A DNA stretch of 64,000 bases. Source: Neobacillus rhizosphaerae (GTDB taxonomy: Bacteria; Bacillota; Bacilli; Bacillales; Cytobacillaceae). The number at the start of each line of letters is the position of its first letter. Positions within the stretch are counted from its first letter, which is position 1. Shown here piece after piece: positions 24,903 through 33,795 of this stretch. The stretch covers positions 124,001-188,000 of the forward strand of contig NZ_CALBWS010000001.1 in the NCBI RefSeq assembly GCF_937468385.1, read 5' to 3'. The translations under genes were made by a program, and so were the position numbers. The notes beneath the pieces were generated by a model that made no database searches, was not told the origin of the DNA, and saw only the letters and a list, made by a program, of their open reading frames with translations.

Positions 24903-26420
24903 ATGAAACTGTTAGAAACAATAAGAAACACAGCAGTTACACTTCCGGAAACATTAGCATATATTTCTCCTTCAGAAGAAATCACTTATGGTGAACTTTG
25001 GAGAAAATCAGAACAAATTGCTGCTTATCTATTAAAACAAAATAATGAAAGACATCTGCCAGTCCTAGTTTATGGTCATATGGATGCATCCATGATTACC
25101 TCCTTCCTAGGCTGTGTAAAGGCAGGACTACCCTATATTCCTGTAGATACCTCGATTCCAATCGAAAGAGTAATAAAAATTATCAATAGTTCACAAGCTG
25201 GAATGGTTATCAATGCTTCACGGCAAGAAATGGTGATGGACAATCCCACAGTTTCTGTTGTGAATTATGATAAAATCATGGAGAATCAAGTAACGGAAGT
25301 GCCGATTGACCCGTCTAATTGGGTATACGGTGAAGAAAATTTTTATATTATTTATACATCTGGAAGCACAGGAAATCCAAAAGGTGTGCAAATTTCTGCT
25401 AAAAATTTGCAGAGCTTTGTCGATTGGATGGTTAAAGATTTTCCAATAACGGGCAATCTTCGCTTTTTAAATCAGGCTCCTTACTCGTTTGATCTTTCTG
25501 TCATGGACCTTTACCCTGCGCTTGCTACAGGTGGGACCATTTTTGCGATTACAAAGGAAATGATTGAAAGGCCTAAACTCTTATTTGAAGCATTAGAAAA
25601 ATCGAAGACCCAAGTATGGACTTCGACTCCCTCTTTTGTCCAGATGTGTTTAATGGATCCAACGTTTACACAAGAACTATTGCCTGAACTTAGCGTGTTT
25701 TTATTTTGCGGGGAAATCCTGCCAGTTGCGATTTGCTTACAATTAATAGATCGGTTCCCTAAGGCAAAAATATTTAACACCTATGGACCAACAGAAGCAA
25801 CGGTAGCTGTCACTTCAATTGAAGTAACAGCTGAAATATTAGCAACGTATCAGAATCTCCCAATTGGTAAACCAAAGGGAGATACACGAATACTATTTGT
25901 TGATGAAAATGGCTTAGCGGTCCAGCCTGGAGAGAAAGGTGAAATGATTATTGTTGGTCCAAGTGTAAGTAAAGGTTACTTAGGACAACAATCGCTAACC
26001 GAAAAGACCTTTTTTCACTATGAAGGTGAACAGGCATATCGAACTGGTGATGCCGCATATATCAATCAGGAGGGGTTAATTTTTTACAAAGGCCGGATTG
26101 ATTTTCAAATAAAACTTCATGGCTACCGGATGGAATTAGAAGAGATTGAATACCATATTTCCAATTCAAAGTATGTGAAATCAGCTGCAGTCGTTCCTGT
26201 CTATCAAAATGACAAAATTGACTATTTACTGGCGGCGATAATCCCTTGTAACCATGAGTTTGAAAAGGAATATCAATTAACGAGCGCAATAAAGAAAGAA
26301 CTTTCTGAAGTAATTCCCTCTTATATGATTCCGAGAAAGTTCTCCTATTATGAAGAACTTCCGATGACACCAAACGGAAAAATGGACCGAAAAAAATTCA
26401 GGGAAATGGTATTACAATGA
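24903..26420 (+). CDS. dltA: D-alanine--D-alanyl carrier protein ligase
   Basis: A 505-residue adenylating enzyme that activates D-alanine with ATP and loads it on DltC, in the cytoplasm. Adenylation motifs are visible: the P-loop-like YTSGSTGNPKGV (about 150), FNTYGPTEATVAV (about 290), YRTGDAA (about 378) and the catalytic Lys near the C-terminus in NGKMDRKK. Length matches DltA (about 503). GGGGAGGAAG gives a strong ribosome-binding site. The stop overlaps the dltB start as ATGA. D-alanylation lowers envelope negative charge and protects from cationic peptides. Confidence 0.96.
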   Translation: MKLLETIRNTAVTLPETLAYISPSEEITYGELWRKSEQIAAYLLKQNNERHLPVLVYGHMDASMITSFLGCVKAGLPYIPVDTSIPIERVIKIINSSQAGMVINASRQEMVMDNPTVSVVNYDKIMENQVTEVPIDPSNWVYGEENFYIIYTSGSTGNPKGVQISAKNLQSFVDWMVKDFPITGNLRFLNQAPYSFDLSVMDLYPALATGGTIFAITKEMIERPKLLFEALEKSKTQVWTSTPSFVQMCLMDPTFTQELLPELSVFLFCGEILPVAICLQLIDRFPKAKIFNTYGPTEATVAVTSIEVTAEILATYQNLPIGKPKGDTRILFVDENGLAVQPGEKGEMIIVGPSVSKGYLGQQSLTEKTFFHYEGEQAYRTGDAAYINQEGLIFYKGRIDFQIKLHGYRMELEEIEYHISNSKYVKSAAVVPVYQNDKIDYLLAAIIPCNHEFEKEYQLTSAIKKELSEVIPSYMIPRKFSYYEELPMTPNGKMDRKKFREMVLQ

Positions 26421-27583
26421 CACCATATGGTTCTTTTACATTCTTTTTCATCCTTGCGGTTCTTTTAGCACCAACGGTTATTCTTGGTTTAAAGGGAAAA
26501 AGATTTCATACCTATAATATGTTTGTATCGATTATTGCTTTAGGGATCATTTTCTCGTCATCCATTAATCAAGCTGTCGCCTTAATCGTATTTACAATTT
26601 GGCAAGTTGTTCTAATAAAGGTATATATCGCCTATCGAAAAAAAAACAATGGGAACACGATCTTTTATTTTGCAGTTATCCTTTCGATCCTGCCATTGGT
26701 CCTTTCGAAGATGCTGCCTTATTTTTCAGTAGTAAATTTTGTTGGCTTTCTTGGTATTTCATATTTAACTTTTAAGGGTACGCAATTAATTATGGAAACA
26801 AGGGATGGACTGATAAAAAAGGATCTACCCCTATCCCGCTTACTCTATTACATTTTATTTTTCCCGACTATCTCATCGGGTCCAATCGACCGTTATCGCC
26901 GTTTTGACAAAGATTTGGAAGTTGGCATATCGGGGGAACAATACCAATTATTGCTTTATGAAGGACTCAACAAAATTTTTCTCGGGTTTTTATATAAGTT
27001 CATTATCGGCTATTCTATTAATCACTTTTTTATCACCAATCTAAGATTTATTGCACACAGCCATTTTGAGCATCAGCTTTATTATATGTACGCTTATAGT
27101 CTTTACCTCTTTTTCGATTTTGCGGGGTACAGTGCTTTTGCGATTGGTGTTAGTTATATTATGGGCATTAAATCACCAGAAAACTTTAATAAGCCGTTCC
27201 TTAGCCGGAATATTAAGGACTTCTGGAATCGCTGGCACATGAGCCTATCCTTTTGGTTCAGAGACTATGTCTATATGCGATTCGTCTTTTGGATGACCAA
27301 GAAGAAATGGATTAAAAACCGTAACCTCCTCTCCAACCTTGGCTATATTTTACTGTTTTTATTAATGGGAATATGGCACGGCTTAGAGGTACAATATATA
27401 ATTTATGGGGTGTACCACGCATTATTAATGGTAGCTTACAATTCATTTGAACGGTTTAATAAAAAGCACAAATGGTGGCCACAAAATAAGGTTACACATA
27501 TTATTGCTATTATTATTACCTTCCATGTTATTTGCTTTGGATTTTATATTTTCTCAGGACAATTATTTCATAAAGGAGTTTGA
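26417..27583 (+). CDS. dltB: D-alanine membrane acyltransferase DltB
   Basis: A 388-residue polytopic membrane protein of the MBOAT family that accepts D-alanine from DltC and delivers it across the membrane. The MBOAT features are FPTISSGPIDRYRRF, then NIKDFWNRWHMSLSFWFRDYVYMR, and the catalytic His in MGIWHGLE (about 318). It overlaps dltA by 4 bp and its last codons contain the dltC ribosome-binding site, so the proteins are translationally linked. Confidence 0.96.
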   Translation: MTPYGSFTFFFILAVLLAPTVILGLKGKRFHTYNMFVSIIALGIIFSSSINQAVALIVFTIWQVVLIKVYIAYRKKNNGNTIFYFAVILSILPLVLSKMLPYFSVVNFVGFLGISYLTFKGTQLIMETRDGLIKKDLPLSRLLYYILFFPTISSGPIDRYRRFDKDLEVGISGEQYQLLLYEGLNKIFLGFLYKFIIGYSINHFFITNLRFIAHSHFEHQLYYMYAYSLYLFFDFAGYSAFAIGVSYIMGIKSPENFNKPFLSRNIKDFWNRWHMSLSFWFRDYVYMRFVFWMTKKKWIKNRNLLSNLGYILLFLLMGIWHGLEVQYIIYGVYHALLMVAYNSFERFNKKHKWWPQNKVTHIIAIIITFHVICFGFYIFSGQLFHKGV

Positions 27584-27588
27584 TCACT

Positions 27589-27825
27589 ATGGATTTCAAA
27601 AATGAGGTTATATCTTTACTAGCTGAAATTTGCCAGGATGATATTGTAAAGGAAAATCCAGATATTGATTTATTTGACGCTGGTTTATTAGATTCATTCG
27701 GGACTGTTGAATTACTCGTTCAAGTCGAAGAACGTTTTGGCATACTTGTTCCGATCACGGAGTTCGATCGTGACGTCTGGAACACCCCTAACAACATCGC
27801 CATTCAATTGGCTGATATGCAATGA
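27589..27825 (+). CDS. dltC: D-alanyl carrier protein
   Basis: A 78-residue acyl-carrier-type protein, the same length as B. subtilis DltC. The 4'-phosphopantetheine attachment site is Ser36 in LLDSFG. I chose ATG 27589, about 10 bases after AAAGGAG; an in-frame TTG at 27580 touches the ribosome-binding site and is unlikely. The stop overlaps the dltD start as ATGA. Confidence 0.95.
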   Translation: MDFKNEVISLLAEICQDDIVKENPDIDLFDAGLLDSFGTVELLVQVEERFGILVPITEFDRDVWNTPNNIAIQLADMQ

Positions 27826-29024
27826 AAAAAGCTGTATTCTCACCCATTATCCTAGCCTTTCTTGTTATGGTTATTTTGGTAGTGATACCAAATAAATGGA
27901 TTGAGAGTATGATTCCAAAATCCAGAGTCACTCAGGCTGCAACAGAATTAAATCCATTTATGTTTCAAGGTAAATATGTTCAGCAAAAAATGCTGGAAGA
28001 TAAACATTTTTTGCCAATATATGGATCATCTGAACTAGCAAGACTTGATCGTTTCCATCCGGCAAATTATTTTAAAGAAACAAGAGAAGATTTTACCCCT
28101 TTTCTTATTGGCCGAGGAGGAACGGAATCATTAATTCATTTATTAAATTTTTCTGAACATACTGGTGAGCTTAAGGGAAAGAAAATTGTTTTCGTCTTGT
28201 CGCCACAATGGTTCCAGCCGAATGGGACTGACGAATCCCATTTTGTTCCTAATTACTCATCCCTACAAGGATACGATTTTGCTTTTAATAAAAGGATTGA
28301 TCCAACAATCAAGAGAAAGGCAATACATCGACTGTTGAAATTTTCACCCATTCAAAACGACCCACTTCTATCAATCATGTATAAAGCAGAGATAACGGAT
28401 AATCCATGGACCAAAAGAAAGGCTACGCTAGTTCGGCCTATTGCCTTTGCCTATCGTGAATTGATGGTGAAAAAGGATCTTTATTATACTTTGGTAGGCG
28501 GCATTCCTCGTAAGAGGGAAATCAGCCCTAAGGTAAAAAACAAACATTGGCACGAATTAGTCGATCAAGCCAATCATTTTGGTGAAAGAAGATCAACGAA
28601 TAATCAATTTTATGTAAGTAATTACCAATATAATAAAATTAAAAAATTGGTACCATCATTAAAGAATAAGAAAGCAGGAGCATCCTATGGAGAATCTCCT
28701 GAATACGATGATTTCCAATTGGTGCTTGACCTTCTTAAACAGTCAGGGGCAGATCCATTGTTTATTTCTGTTCCAGTGAACGGAAAATGGTATGACTATA
28801 CTGGTTTTCCTAAAGAAGGCCGTACCGCGTATTATGATCGTATTAAGAATCAAATCGAGTCCGAAGGTTTTCAAATTGCTGATTTTTCCAAACATGAATA
28901 TGATCCATACTTCATGAAGGATACTATTCATATTGGCTGGAAAGGCTGGGTTTATACGGATAAAGTAATAAAGGATTTTTATGAGGGTAAAAAAATAGAT
29001 GTTGAAGTTGTTAGGGCAAGATAG
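27822..29024 (+). CDS. dltD: D-alanine transfer protein DltD
   Basis: A 400-residue protein with an N-terminal membrane anchor (about 6-24) and an extracytoplasmic SGNH-like domain. The catalytic Ser lies in IYGSSELARLD (about 68) and the Asp/His pair in the C-terminal block KDTIHIGWKGW. DltD acts outside the membrane in the last transfer of D-alanine to teichoic acid. It is the last gene of the operon; the terminator stem begins inside its final codons. Confidence 0.95.
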   Translation: MKKAVFSPIILAFLVMVILVVIPNKWIESMIPKSRVTQAATELNPFMFQGKYVQQKMLEDKHFLPIYGSSELARLDRFHPANYFKETREDFTPFLIGRGGTESLIHLLNFSEHTGELKGKKIVFVLSPQWFQPNGTDESHFVPNYSSLQGYDFAFNKRIDPTIKRKAIHRLLKFSPIQNDPLLSIMYKAEITDNPWTKRKATLVRPIAFAYRELMVKKDLYYTLVGGIPRKREISPKVKNKHWHELVDQANHFGERRSTNNQFYVSNYQYNKIKKLVPSLKNKKAGASYGESPEYDDFQLVLDLLKQSGADPLFISVPVNGKWYDYTGFPKEGRTAYYDRIKNQIESEGFQIADFSKHEYDPYFMKDTIHIGWKGWVYTDKVIKDFYEGKKIDVEVVRAR

Positions 29025-29041
29025 CCCTAACAACTTTATTT
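29007..29041 (+). terminator. Intrinsic terminator of the dlt operon
   Basis: An 11-bp stem GTTGTTAGGGC / GCCCTAACAAC followed by TTTATTTTTT. It overlaps the last codons of dltD. Confidence 0.92.
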
Positions 29042-29126
29042 TTTCATTTAGAATGTTTTAATAGCCTTTTTATAAAAATTTAATATTTATTGGTTATACT
29101 ACCATTAAATTGATTATGAAAGGTGT

Positions 29127-29139
29127 GTGATTTAAATCA
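29127..29139 (+). promoter_or_regulatory. Possible FNR/CRP-type operator half-palindrome
   Basis: GTGATTTAAATCA, preceded by T, reads TGTGA-N6-TCATT, close to the Fnr consensus TGTGA-N6-TCACA. The same 13 bases occur upstream of the flavohaemoglobin gene at 37117-37129. It lies directly upstream of the coding region for a small membrane protein. Confidence 0.4.
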
Positions 29140-29243
29140 TTCAATCTTCACCAGCAACTAAAAAATCTGGTTTTTTATCCAATATTATTCCTAATCCAAA
29201 AGAACGAAAAATCATTATTCTATTTTCTCTGGTAACGATAATT

Positions 29244-29720
29244 TTGATTATTACTGGGATAATAGTAATCTTTCTTAATCACCAGCAATTGTTTACTCAA
29301 GATTTTCGACATTACAAAGGGATATTTAAACAATTAGGTTCCATTTCAAGAATTGGTTATTTTTCCGTTTTGTCCATTTATCCGATTTATCTATTATTAA
29401 AATCAAAAAAGATAAAGAATCTTCATTTAGGAGATTTTCAGGTTAAAACTCCTCTTCAATTCCTTGCTAAACTGGCTAGAAAATGGCATGTTCCTGTCGC
29501 TCTCATATCAACTGGTATCGTTGCACTGCACGGACTTTTAGCCATTATCAGAGGATTTAAATTTAACTTTACCTATTTATCTGGTATTGCTTCAACGGTT
29601 ATTTTGTTATTTCTCATCTTAATGGGTTTAAAGCGCTTTAAGAGAGCAGATCATCAATGGCATTTTAAACTAGCCATCGGCTTTTTAATTCTATTTATGA
29701 TTCATGCAACATTCGCTTAA
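29244..29720 (+). CDS. Four-helix membrane protein, possibly haem b-binding
   Basis: From TTG 29244 the frame gives 158 residues with four transmembrane helices (about 1-14, 36-48, 85-106 and 118-158). His residues sit in or near helices (KWHVPVALISTGIVALHG and HWHFKLAIGFLILFMIH), a pattern seen in b-type cytochromes and ferric-reductase-like proteins; haem binding is inference. The same frame is open back to a TAA at 29133 and reads plausible protein (SGFLSNIIPNPKERKIIILFSLV in two parts), so the true start may be a rare codon such as ATT 29139. No ATG and no good ribosome-binding site precede any candidate start. Confidence 0.6.
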   Translation: MIITGIIVIFLNHQQLFTQDFRHYKGIFKQLGSISRIGYFSVLSIYPIYLLLKSKKIKNLHLGDFQVKTPLQFLAKLARKWHVPVALISTGIVALHGLLAIIRGFKFNFTYLSGIASTVILLFLILMGLKRFKRADHQWHFKLAIGFLILFMIHATFA

Positions 29721-29792
29721 TCAAAGTAGAATAATGTTGTACAAAAAGTTATAATAAACTTGATGATATTATTCGTTTTGGGAGATGAAAAA

Positions 29793-30008
29793 ATGTTTTC
29801 AAATATTGGTGTCCCTGGATTAATTTTGATCCTTACTGTTGCCTTAGTCATTTTTGGACCGAATAAACTCCCTGAAATTGGACGTGCTTTTGGTAAATCA
29901 CTCCGTGAATTTAAAAAAGCAACCGAAGGAATTGCTGAGGATATTAAAGAAGAATTAAAAGAAGATATAAAAGAAGTAAAGCAAGATAAAATAGAGTTGA
30001 AGAAATAA
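29793..30008 (+). CDS. tatA: Twin-arginine translocase subunit TatA
   Basis: A 71-residue TatA-type protein. A short N-terminal transmembrane helix ([18 protein letters not shown]) is followed by the hinge [21 protein letters not shown], then a charged amphipathic C-terminal helix rich in Glu and Lys. TatA oligomers form the pore for export of folded proteins. ATG 29793 lies behind GGGAGATG; a longer frame to 29760 translates that site. No tatC is adjacent, so this is a stand-alone copy like B. subtilis tatAc. Confidence 0.93.
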   Translation: MFSNIGVPGLILILTVALVIFGPNKLPEIGRAFGKSLREFKKATEGIAEDIKEELKEDIKEVKQDKIELKK

Positions 30009-30027
30009 TAATTTATTAATAATTCCT

Positions 30028-30067
30028 AAGAAAGAGCCAATTCCAGAATTAGAATTGGCTCTTTCTT
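30028..30067. terminator. Bidirectional terminator between tatA and convergent gene
   Basis: Perfect 16-bp stem AAGAAAGAGCCAATTC / GAATTGGCTCTTTCTT, with A and T tracts at both ends. Confidence 0.92.
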
Positions 30068-30073
30068 CTACCG

Positions 30074-30637
30074 TTATTCCTTTTTCAACATTTCTTTTAT
30101 CCGTTGATTATGCTGTTTGGTTTGAACCAATAGTTGGTTTAAAAGAACCTTTGCTTGTTTTTCGTCTTTTTTCCCAACTGCAATTCTTAAATCATGGAAC
30201 GTTTTCCAATGCCCTATTTCTTTTCCACCGTGTGCCTTTTTAATAAATTCCTCTTTCGTTAACTTACCTTCATCAAATTGCTTTTTTAGCTCTTCCATTT
30301 TGGCCAACTTCGCTTTTTTCCACTGTTCCCGTTTTCCGGCATTTTCCGGACTCATCCATTCTTTGCTGAGAGTTTTCTTTTCAGCAAGAACCTTAGTCCA
30401 TTCGGCCTTTTTATCAGGAGAAAATTGGTCAACCCATAAAAGAAGTTTTTGCTCTTTTTCAGCCATATGAGATTGCCAATCTCTATGCATATTATGATGG
30501 TGCTTGCCTTCCTGACAATCACAAGGTGCATTTTCCGAATTTCCCCCCTTGGTGTTAGGCAGTTTACCGTTTGCTTCAGAAAAGCCTGGAACTGATACTA
30601 AAAACCCCAGGGTCAATAATAACATTTTAAGCTTCAT
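30074..30637 (-). CDS. Secreted helical protein, unknown function
   Basis: A 187-residue protein with a signal peptide (MKLKMLLLTLGFLVSVPGFSEA). The mature part is almost entirely charged helix, rich in Lys, Glu and Trp. It begins with a Cys/His cluster (CDCQEGKHHHNMHRDWQSHM) that could bind metal, followed by repeats of the type KREQWKKAKLAKMEELKKQF and LTKEEFIKK. It resembles small YckD/DUF2680-like secreted proteins, but I cannot place it. ATG 30637 is chosen because GGAAGGTG lies just upstream. It is convergent with tatA. Confidence 0.7.
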   Translation of the reverse strand: MKLKMLLLTLGFLVSVPGFSEANGKLPNTKGGNSENAPCDCQEGKHHHNMHRDWQSHMAEKEQKLLLWVDQFSPDKKAEWTKVLAEKKTLSKEWMSPENAGKREQWKKAKLAKMEELKKQFDEGKLTKEEFIKKAHGGKEIGHWKTFHDLRIAVGKKDEKQAKVLLNQLLVQTKQHNQRIKEMLKKE

Positions 30638-30802
30638 AAATTCACCTTCCATATTTCATGTTTAGAATATCAATTCAATTTTTTTCGGCACGAAATTATT
30701 ATTCCCCTTTTTCAAAAAAAAATTTACCAATTTGACAAAATTTTAGTGATAAAATACTTGAGATTTTATTCTAATTATCGTATCCTATGAATATAGAAGA
30801 TA

Positions 30803-30818
30803 TGTGAAATATTTCACA
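30803..30818 (+). promoter_or_regulatory. Rex-type operator 1 upstream of NADH dehydrogenase
   Basis: Perfect 16-bp palindrome TGTGAAATATTTCACA, flanked by A on each side. It fits the Rex consensus TTGTGAA-N4-TTCACAA. Rex binds such sites when NADH is low and releases them when NADH is high. Confidence 0.8.
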
Positions 30819-30858
30819 AGAAAAACAAGAGCGTATGCTCTAATTTTTAAGAACACAA

Positions 30859-30876
30859 TTGTGAAATGCTTCACAA
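30859..30876 (+). promoter_or_regulatory. Rex-type operator 2 upstream of NADH dehydrogenase
   Basis: TTGTGAAATGCTTCACAA, an 18-bp match to the full Rex consensus, 56 bases after operator 1 and 48 bases before the start codon. An AT-rich TATAAAT follows directly and could be the -10 region, which would place this operator over the promoter. Confidence 0.82.
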
Positions 30877-30923
30877 TATAAATCGTAGAATAAACCTATT
30901 ATTAGGTGTTAGGAGTGGGGAAT

Positions 30924-32147
30924 ATGTCAAAACCAAAAATTGTGATCCTTGGCGCAGGTTACGGGGGATTAATCACAAGTAAAAGCCTAGAAAAATTATT
31001 AAAATCTGGTGAAGCAGATGTTACCTTAATAAATAAACATGACTATCATTACCTTACAACACAGCTTCACAAAACAGGAGTTGGCACAGCTGCGGATCGT
31101 CAGATTGCGCTCTCAATACCTGAACTAATCAATTCTAACAAAACACAGTTTCTTAAAGCATCCGTATCTTCGGTAGATATCAAAAGCCAAGTTGTGCACC
31201 TTGAAGGCGGGGATACGGTTAACTATGATTATTTATTAATTGCACTTGGATTTGAGGTTGAAACGTTTGGTATTCCGGGTATAAAGGAAAATGCGTTAGA
31301 AATCCGAAGCTTTAGAAGTTCAAAAGCTATTTATCATCATATCATTAAACAATTTAACCTTTATAAAGAAGATCAAGATCCTTCACGACTAACCTTTGTC
31401 GTTGCTGGCGGCGGTTTTACTGGAATTGAGATGCTCGGAGAATTGGCTGATGGCTTACCTAAATTATGTAAAGAGCACGATATTCCATTTGAAAAAATAA
31501 GAATTGTTGCCATAGAGGCTGCCCCATCTGTGATTCCGTTTTTCCCTAAACAGTCCATTCAATATACTATGAACGTTTTGGAAAAGCGAAATATTGAATT
31601 AATCACAGGAACGAAAATTCTTGAATGTACTCCTGAAAAAGTTGTACTTGAAAATAATATTGAAGTTCCTACAAGGTCATTAATTTGGTCATGTGGTGTA
31701 AAAGGAAACACGATAGTTCATAAATGGGGGTTACCAATTGTCAAGGGCAAAATCGCAGTAGATTCTTATCTTCGCGTTAAGAACATGAACAATGTTTTTA
31801 GTATTGGCGATTGTTCTTTATTTTTGAAGGATGAAAAGAATGCCTTAGCACCGACTGCACAAGTGGCACTGCAACAAGCACCTTTGTGTGCGAAGAACAT
31901 TGTTTCTTCCATTCGAGGTGAATCGTTAAAAGCATTTGAATATCACCATAAGGGTTCAGTTGCATCGATTGGTCTTATGGCTGCTGTTGGGAAAGTAGGT
32001 AATTTCCGCTTATCCGGCTTATTTGGAGCATTTATGAAGCAAGTTATTGAGGCACGCTACCTGTTTAATCTTGGCGGCCCATCTCTTATAATTAAGCAAC
32101 ACGTTGGTGTTAGCCGTGAACCAGTAAAAGTTACGGTAAAACAATAA
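30924..32147 (+). CDS. ndh: Type II NADH dehydrogenase (NDH-2, YumB-like)
   Basis: A 407-residue membrane-associated flavoprotein that oxidises NADH and reduces menaquinone without proton pumping. The FAD-binding GxGxxG is GAGYGG (about 10-15). The NADH-binding fold has VVAGGGFTGIEMLGEL (about 160). The second FAD motif is SIGDCSLF (about 300), and the C-terminal amphipathic segment attaches it to the membrane. Length fits B. subtilis YumB. ATG 30924 follows AGGAGTGGGG. Two Rex operators upstream imply induction when NADH accumulates, as known for B. subtilis ndh. Confidence 0.93.
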   Translation: MSKPKIVILGAGYGGLITSKSLEKLLKSGEADVTLINKHDYHYLTTQLHKTGVGTAADRQIALSIPELINSNKTQFLKASVSSVDIKSQVVHLEGGDTVNYDYLLIALGFEVETFGIPGIKENALEIRSFRSSKAIYHHIIKQFNLYKEDQDPSRLTFVVAGGGFTGIEMLGELADGLPKLCKEHDIPFEKIRIVAIEAAPSVIPFFPKQSIQYTMNVLEKRNIELITGTKILECTPEKVVLENNIEVPTRSLIWSCGVKGNTIVHKWGLPIVKGKIAVDSYLRVKNMNNVFSIGDCSLFLKDEKNALAPTAQVALQQAPLCAKNIVSSIRGESLKAFEYHHKGSVASIGLMAAVGKVGNFRLSGLFGAFMKQVIEARYLFNLGGPSLIIKQHVGVSREPVKVTVKQ

Positions 32148-32262
32148 CGAAGATTGTGATAAAAATGCTTTTTCCCTGTCGGCAGGATTCCCCTCCCCTG
32201 CCCACTCATTGATTAGAATTATCCCTAATAGCACACGCCTTACATCCCCTACCTATAAGGCG

Positions 32263-32303
32263 AACAGCCCTATTCCGATTATATGGAATTGGGCTGTTTT
32301 TTT
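32263..32303 (+). terminator. Intrinsic terminator of NADH dehydrogenase gene
   Basis: AACAGCCC-ATTCC pairs with GGAAT-GGGCTGTT and is followed by TTTTTTT. Its A-rich upstream side is weaker in the other direction. Confidence 0.88.
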
Positions 32304-32315
32304 AACTGCATTTGA

Positions 32316-32684
32316 TTATTGCCACTCTAAAAATTCAAGGCGATTACCAAATGGGTCGAATAGATGAATTCTGCTTGCTCCTGGGAGATTGTCGTCGCTA
32401 GTAAAAGCAACCTGCTTCTCGCTAAGATAAGTTTTTAATTCTTCAATATTTTCAACCACAAATGCAGGATGAGCTTTTTTGGCTGGTAAAAATGGTTCTT
32501 CTACCCCAATATGAAGTTGAAAAGTTCCAAATTCAAACCAAACCCCACCCCGTTTCTTTAATTCCTCTGGCTTTTCGACCTCTACTAGCCCGAGGACTCC
32601 GGCAAAAAATTCTCTGGCAGCTTCCTCACATTCCTTTGGCGCGGCAAGTTGGACATGATCAATTTTTTTCAATGTAAATGCCAT
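32316..32684 (-). CDS. VOC (glyoxalase-fold) family protein
   Basis: A 122-residue single-domain protein of the vicinal oxygen chelate superfamily with two paired beta-alpha-beta-beta-beta modules: KKIDHVQLAAP at the start and HPAFVVENIEELKTYL in the middle. The C-terminal signature RIHLFDPFGNRLEFLEW is present. Candidate metal ligands are His8, His58, and the last Glu. Family members include glyoxalases, dioxygenases and fosfomycin-type resistance enzymes; the actual substrate cannot be told. ATG 32684 follows AAAGGAGGG. Confidence 0.87.
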   Translation of the reverse strand: MAFTLKKIDHVQLAAPKECEEAAREFFAGVLGLVEVEKPEELKKRGGVWFEFGTFQLHIGVEEPFLPAKKAHPAFVVENIEELKTYLSEKQVAFTSDDNLPGASRIHLFDPFGNRLEFLEWQ

Positions 32685-32814
32685 TTTTCACCCTCCTTTT
32701 TTTCTTTCTACTCAACTATTTTATAAGATTTATAATTTTCTATCAAATACAAGTGCCGATTTACCGTATCTTTTTGACATAAAAGAAAAGAAATTCCGAA
32801 GGAATAGCTTTTCT

Positions 32815-33795
32815 TTAATAAACGTCTTTCTTAGTAAAGACAAAAAATGAAACGAATAAAGCGACTGCCCACCAAACGAACAATACCATCATTGAAAATG
32901 AGAGATTCATTCCCTCTATTGGAGGAGCGGTTCCTTTCATATAATCAGTTAACCGTAAATTAACCATAAAAAAATATTTGGCAGATTCCCATGAGGATAC
33001 CATATTACTCAATATAGCCCCAGAGATTAAGGCAGCGAGCATTACTCCCATTCCTGCAGCAGTACTACGTATTAATACGGATAGCATGAAGGATAATGTC
33101 CCCACTACAATAGCCACAAACCACACAAGCCCAAAATCCATTAACAAAAACTTCCACAGGCTCAAAAGTTTAACTTCTGAGGTGTTTAACCCTGTGTCCG
33201 TTACATTAAAACCGGTTAAGATTGGTGCGCCCCAGCCTTTATATCCAAACACCACTCCTGAAATTATATAGGACAGTATACCTGTTATCGCAATGACCAA
33301 TGAAATCGCCAAGCAAAGGGTGAGATATTTACTTAACAATACCTTCCACCTTTTCACCGGCCTCGTCAACAACAGCTTAATCGAACCAAGACTGTGTTCC
33401 GACGAAACCAAATCGCTGGCGATGACCATAACCATTAATGGGATGAATAAATCGATGGAGCTTTCCAAGAAAATTCTCATAAACGTTGGTGCACCCGGCT
33501 CAGTGGGATTGATATCATGGTCAAGATAGTATTTTTGTTGTTGTAGGGATATTTGCAGCTGTTTCTTCCATTCGTCAGTCATTCTGCTACTACTTAATCG
33601 ATTAGTGGTATCAACAATCTGTTGTTGTAAAATGGTTCTCCAATCACTCGTTCCGAGTTTTTCACGTTGTGTTTGGACTTGCTTGTATTGTGCATATGTA
33701 AATAACATTACGAGAACGCCTATGATAATCGCTATCACAATTAGTCGTTTTTTGGCGATTAACTTCATCATTTCATTTTGAATCAGCTTATTCAA
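32815..33795 (-). CDS. ABC-2 type transporter permease
   Basis: Membrane subunit of about 326 residues. An N-terminal helix (MKLIAKKRLIVIAIIIGVLV) is followed by a ~90-residue extracytoplasmic helical segment with Gln-rich KQLQISLQQQKYY, then five helices including the ABC-2 motif SSEHSLGSIKLLLTRPVKRWK. The start is ambiguous: GTG 33804 sits inside GGGGGG, whereas TTG 33795 lies 7-8 bases after it, so I chose the latter. It overlaps its ATPase gene and forms the exporter with it. Confidence 0.88.
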   Translation of the reverse strand: MNKLIQNEMMKLIAKKRLIVIAIIIGVLVMLFTYAQYKQVQTQREKLGTSDWRTILQQQIVDTTNRLSSSRMTDEWKKQLQISLQQQKYYLDHDINPTEPGAPTFMRIFLESSIDLFIPLMVMVIASDLVSSEHSLGSIKLLLTRPVKRWKVLLSKYLTLCLAISLVIAITGILSYIISGVVFGYKGWGAPILTGFNVTDTGLNTSEVKLLSLWKFLLMDFGLVWFVAIVVGTLSFMLSVLIRSTAAGMGVMLAALISGAILSNMVSSWESAKYFFMVNLRLTDYMKGTAPPIEGMNLSFSMMVLFVWWAVALFVSFFVFTKKDVY

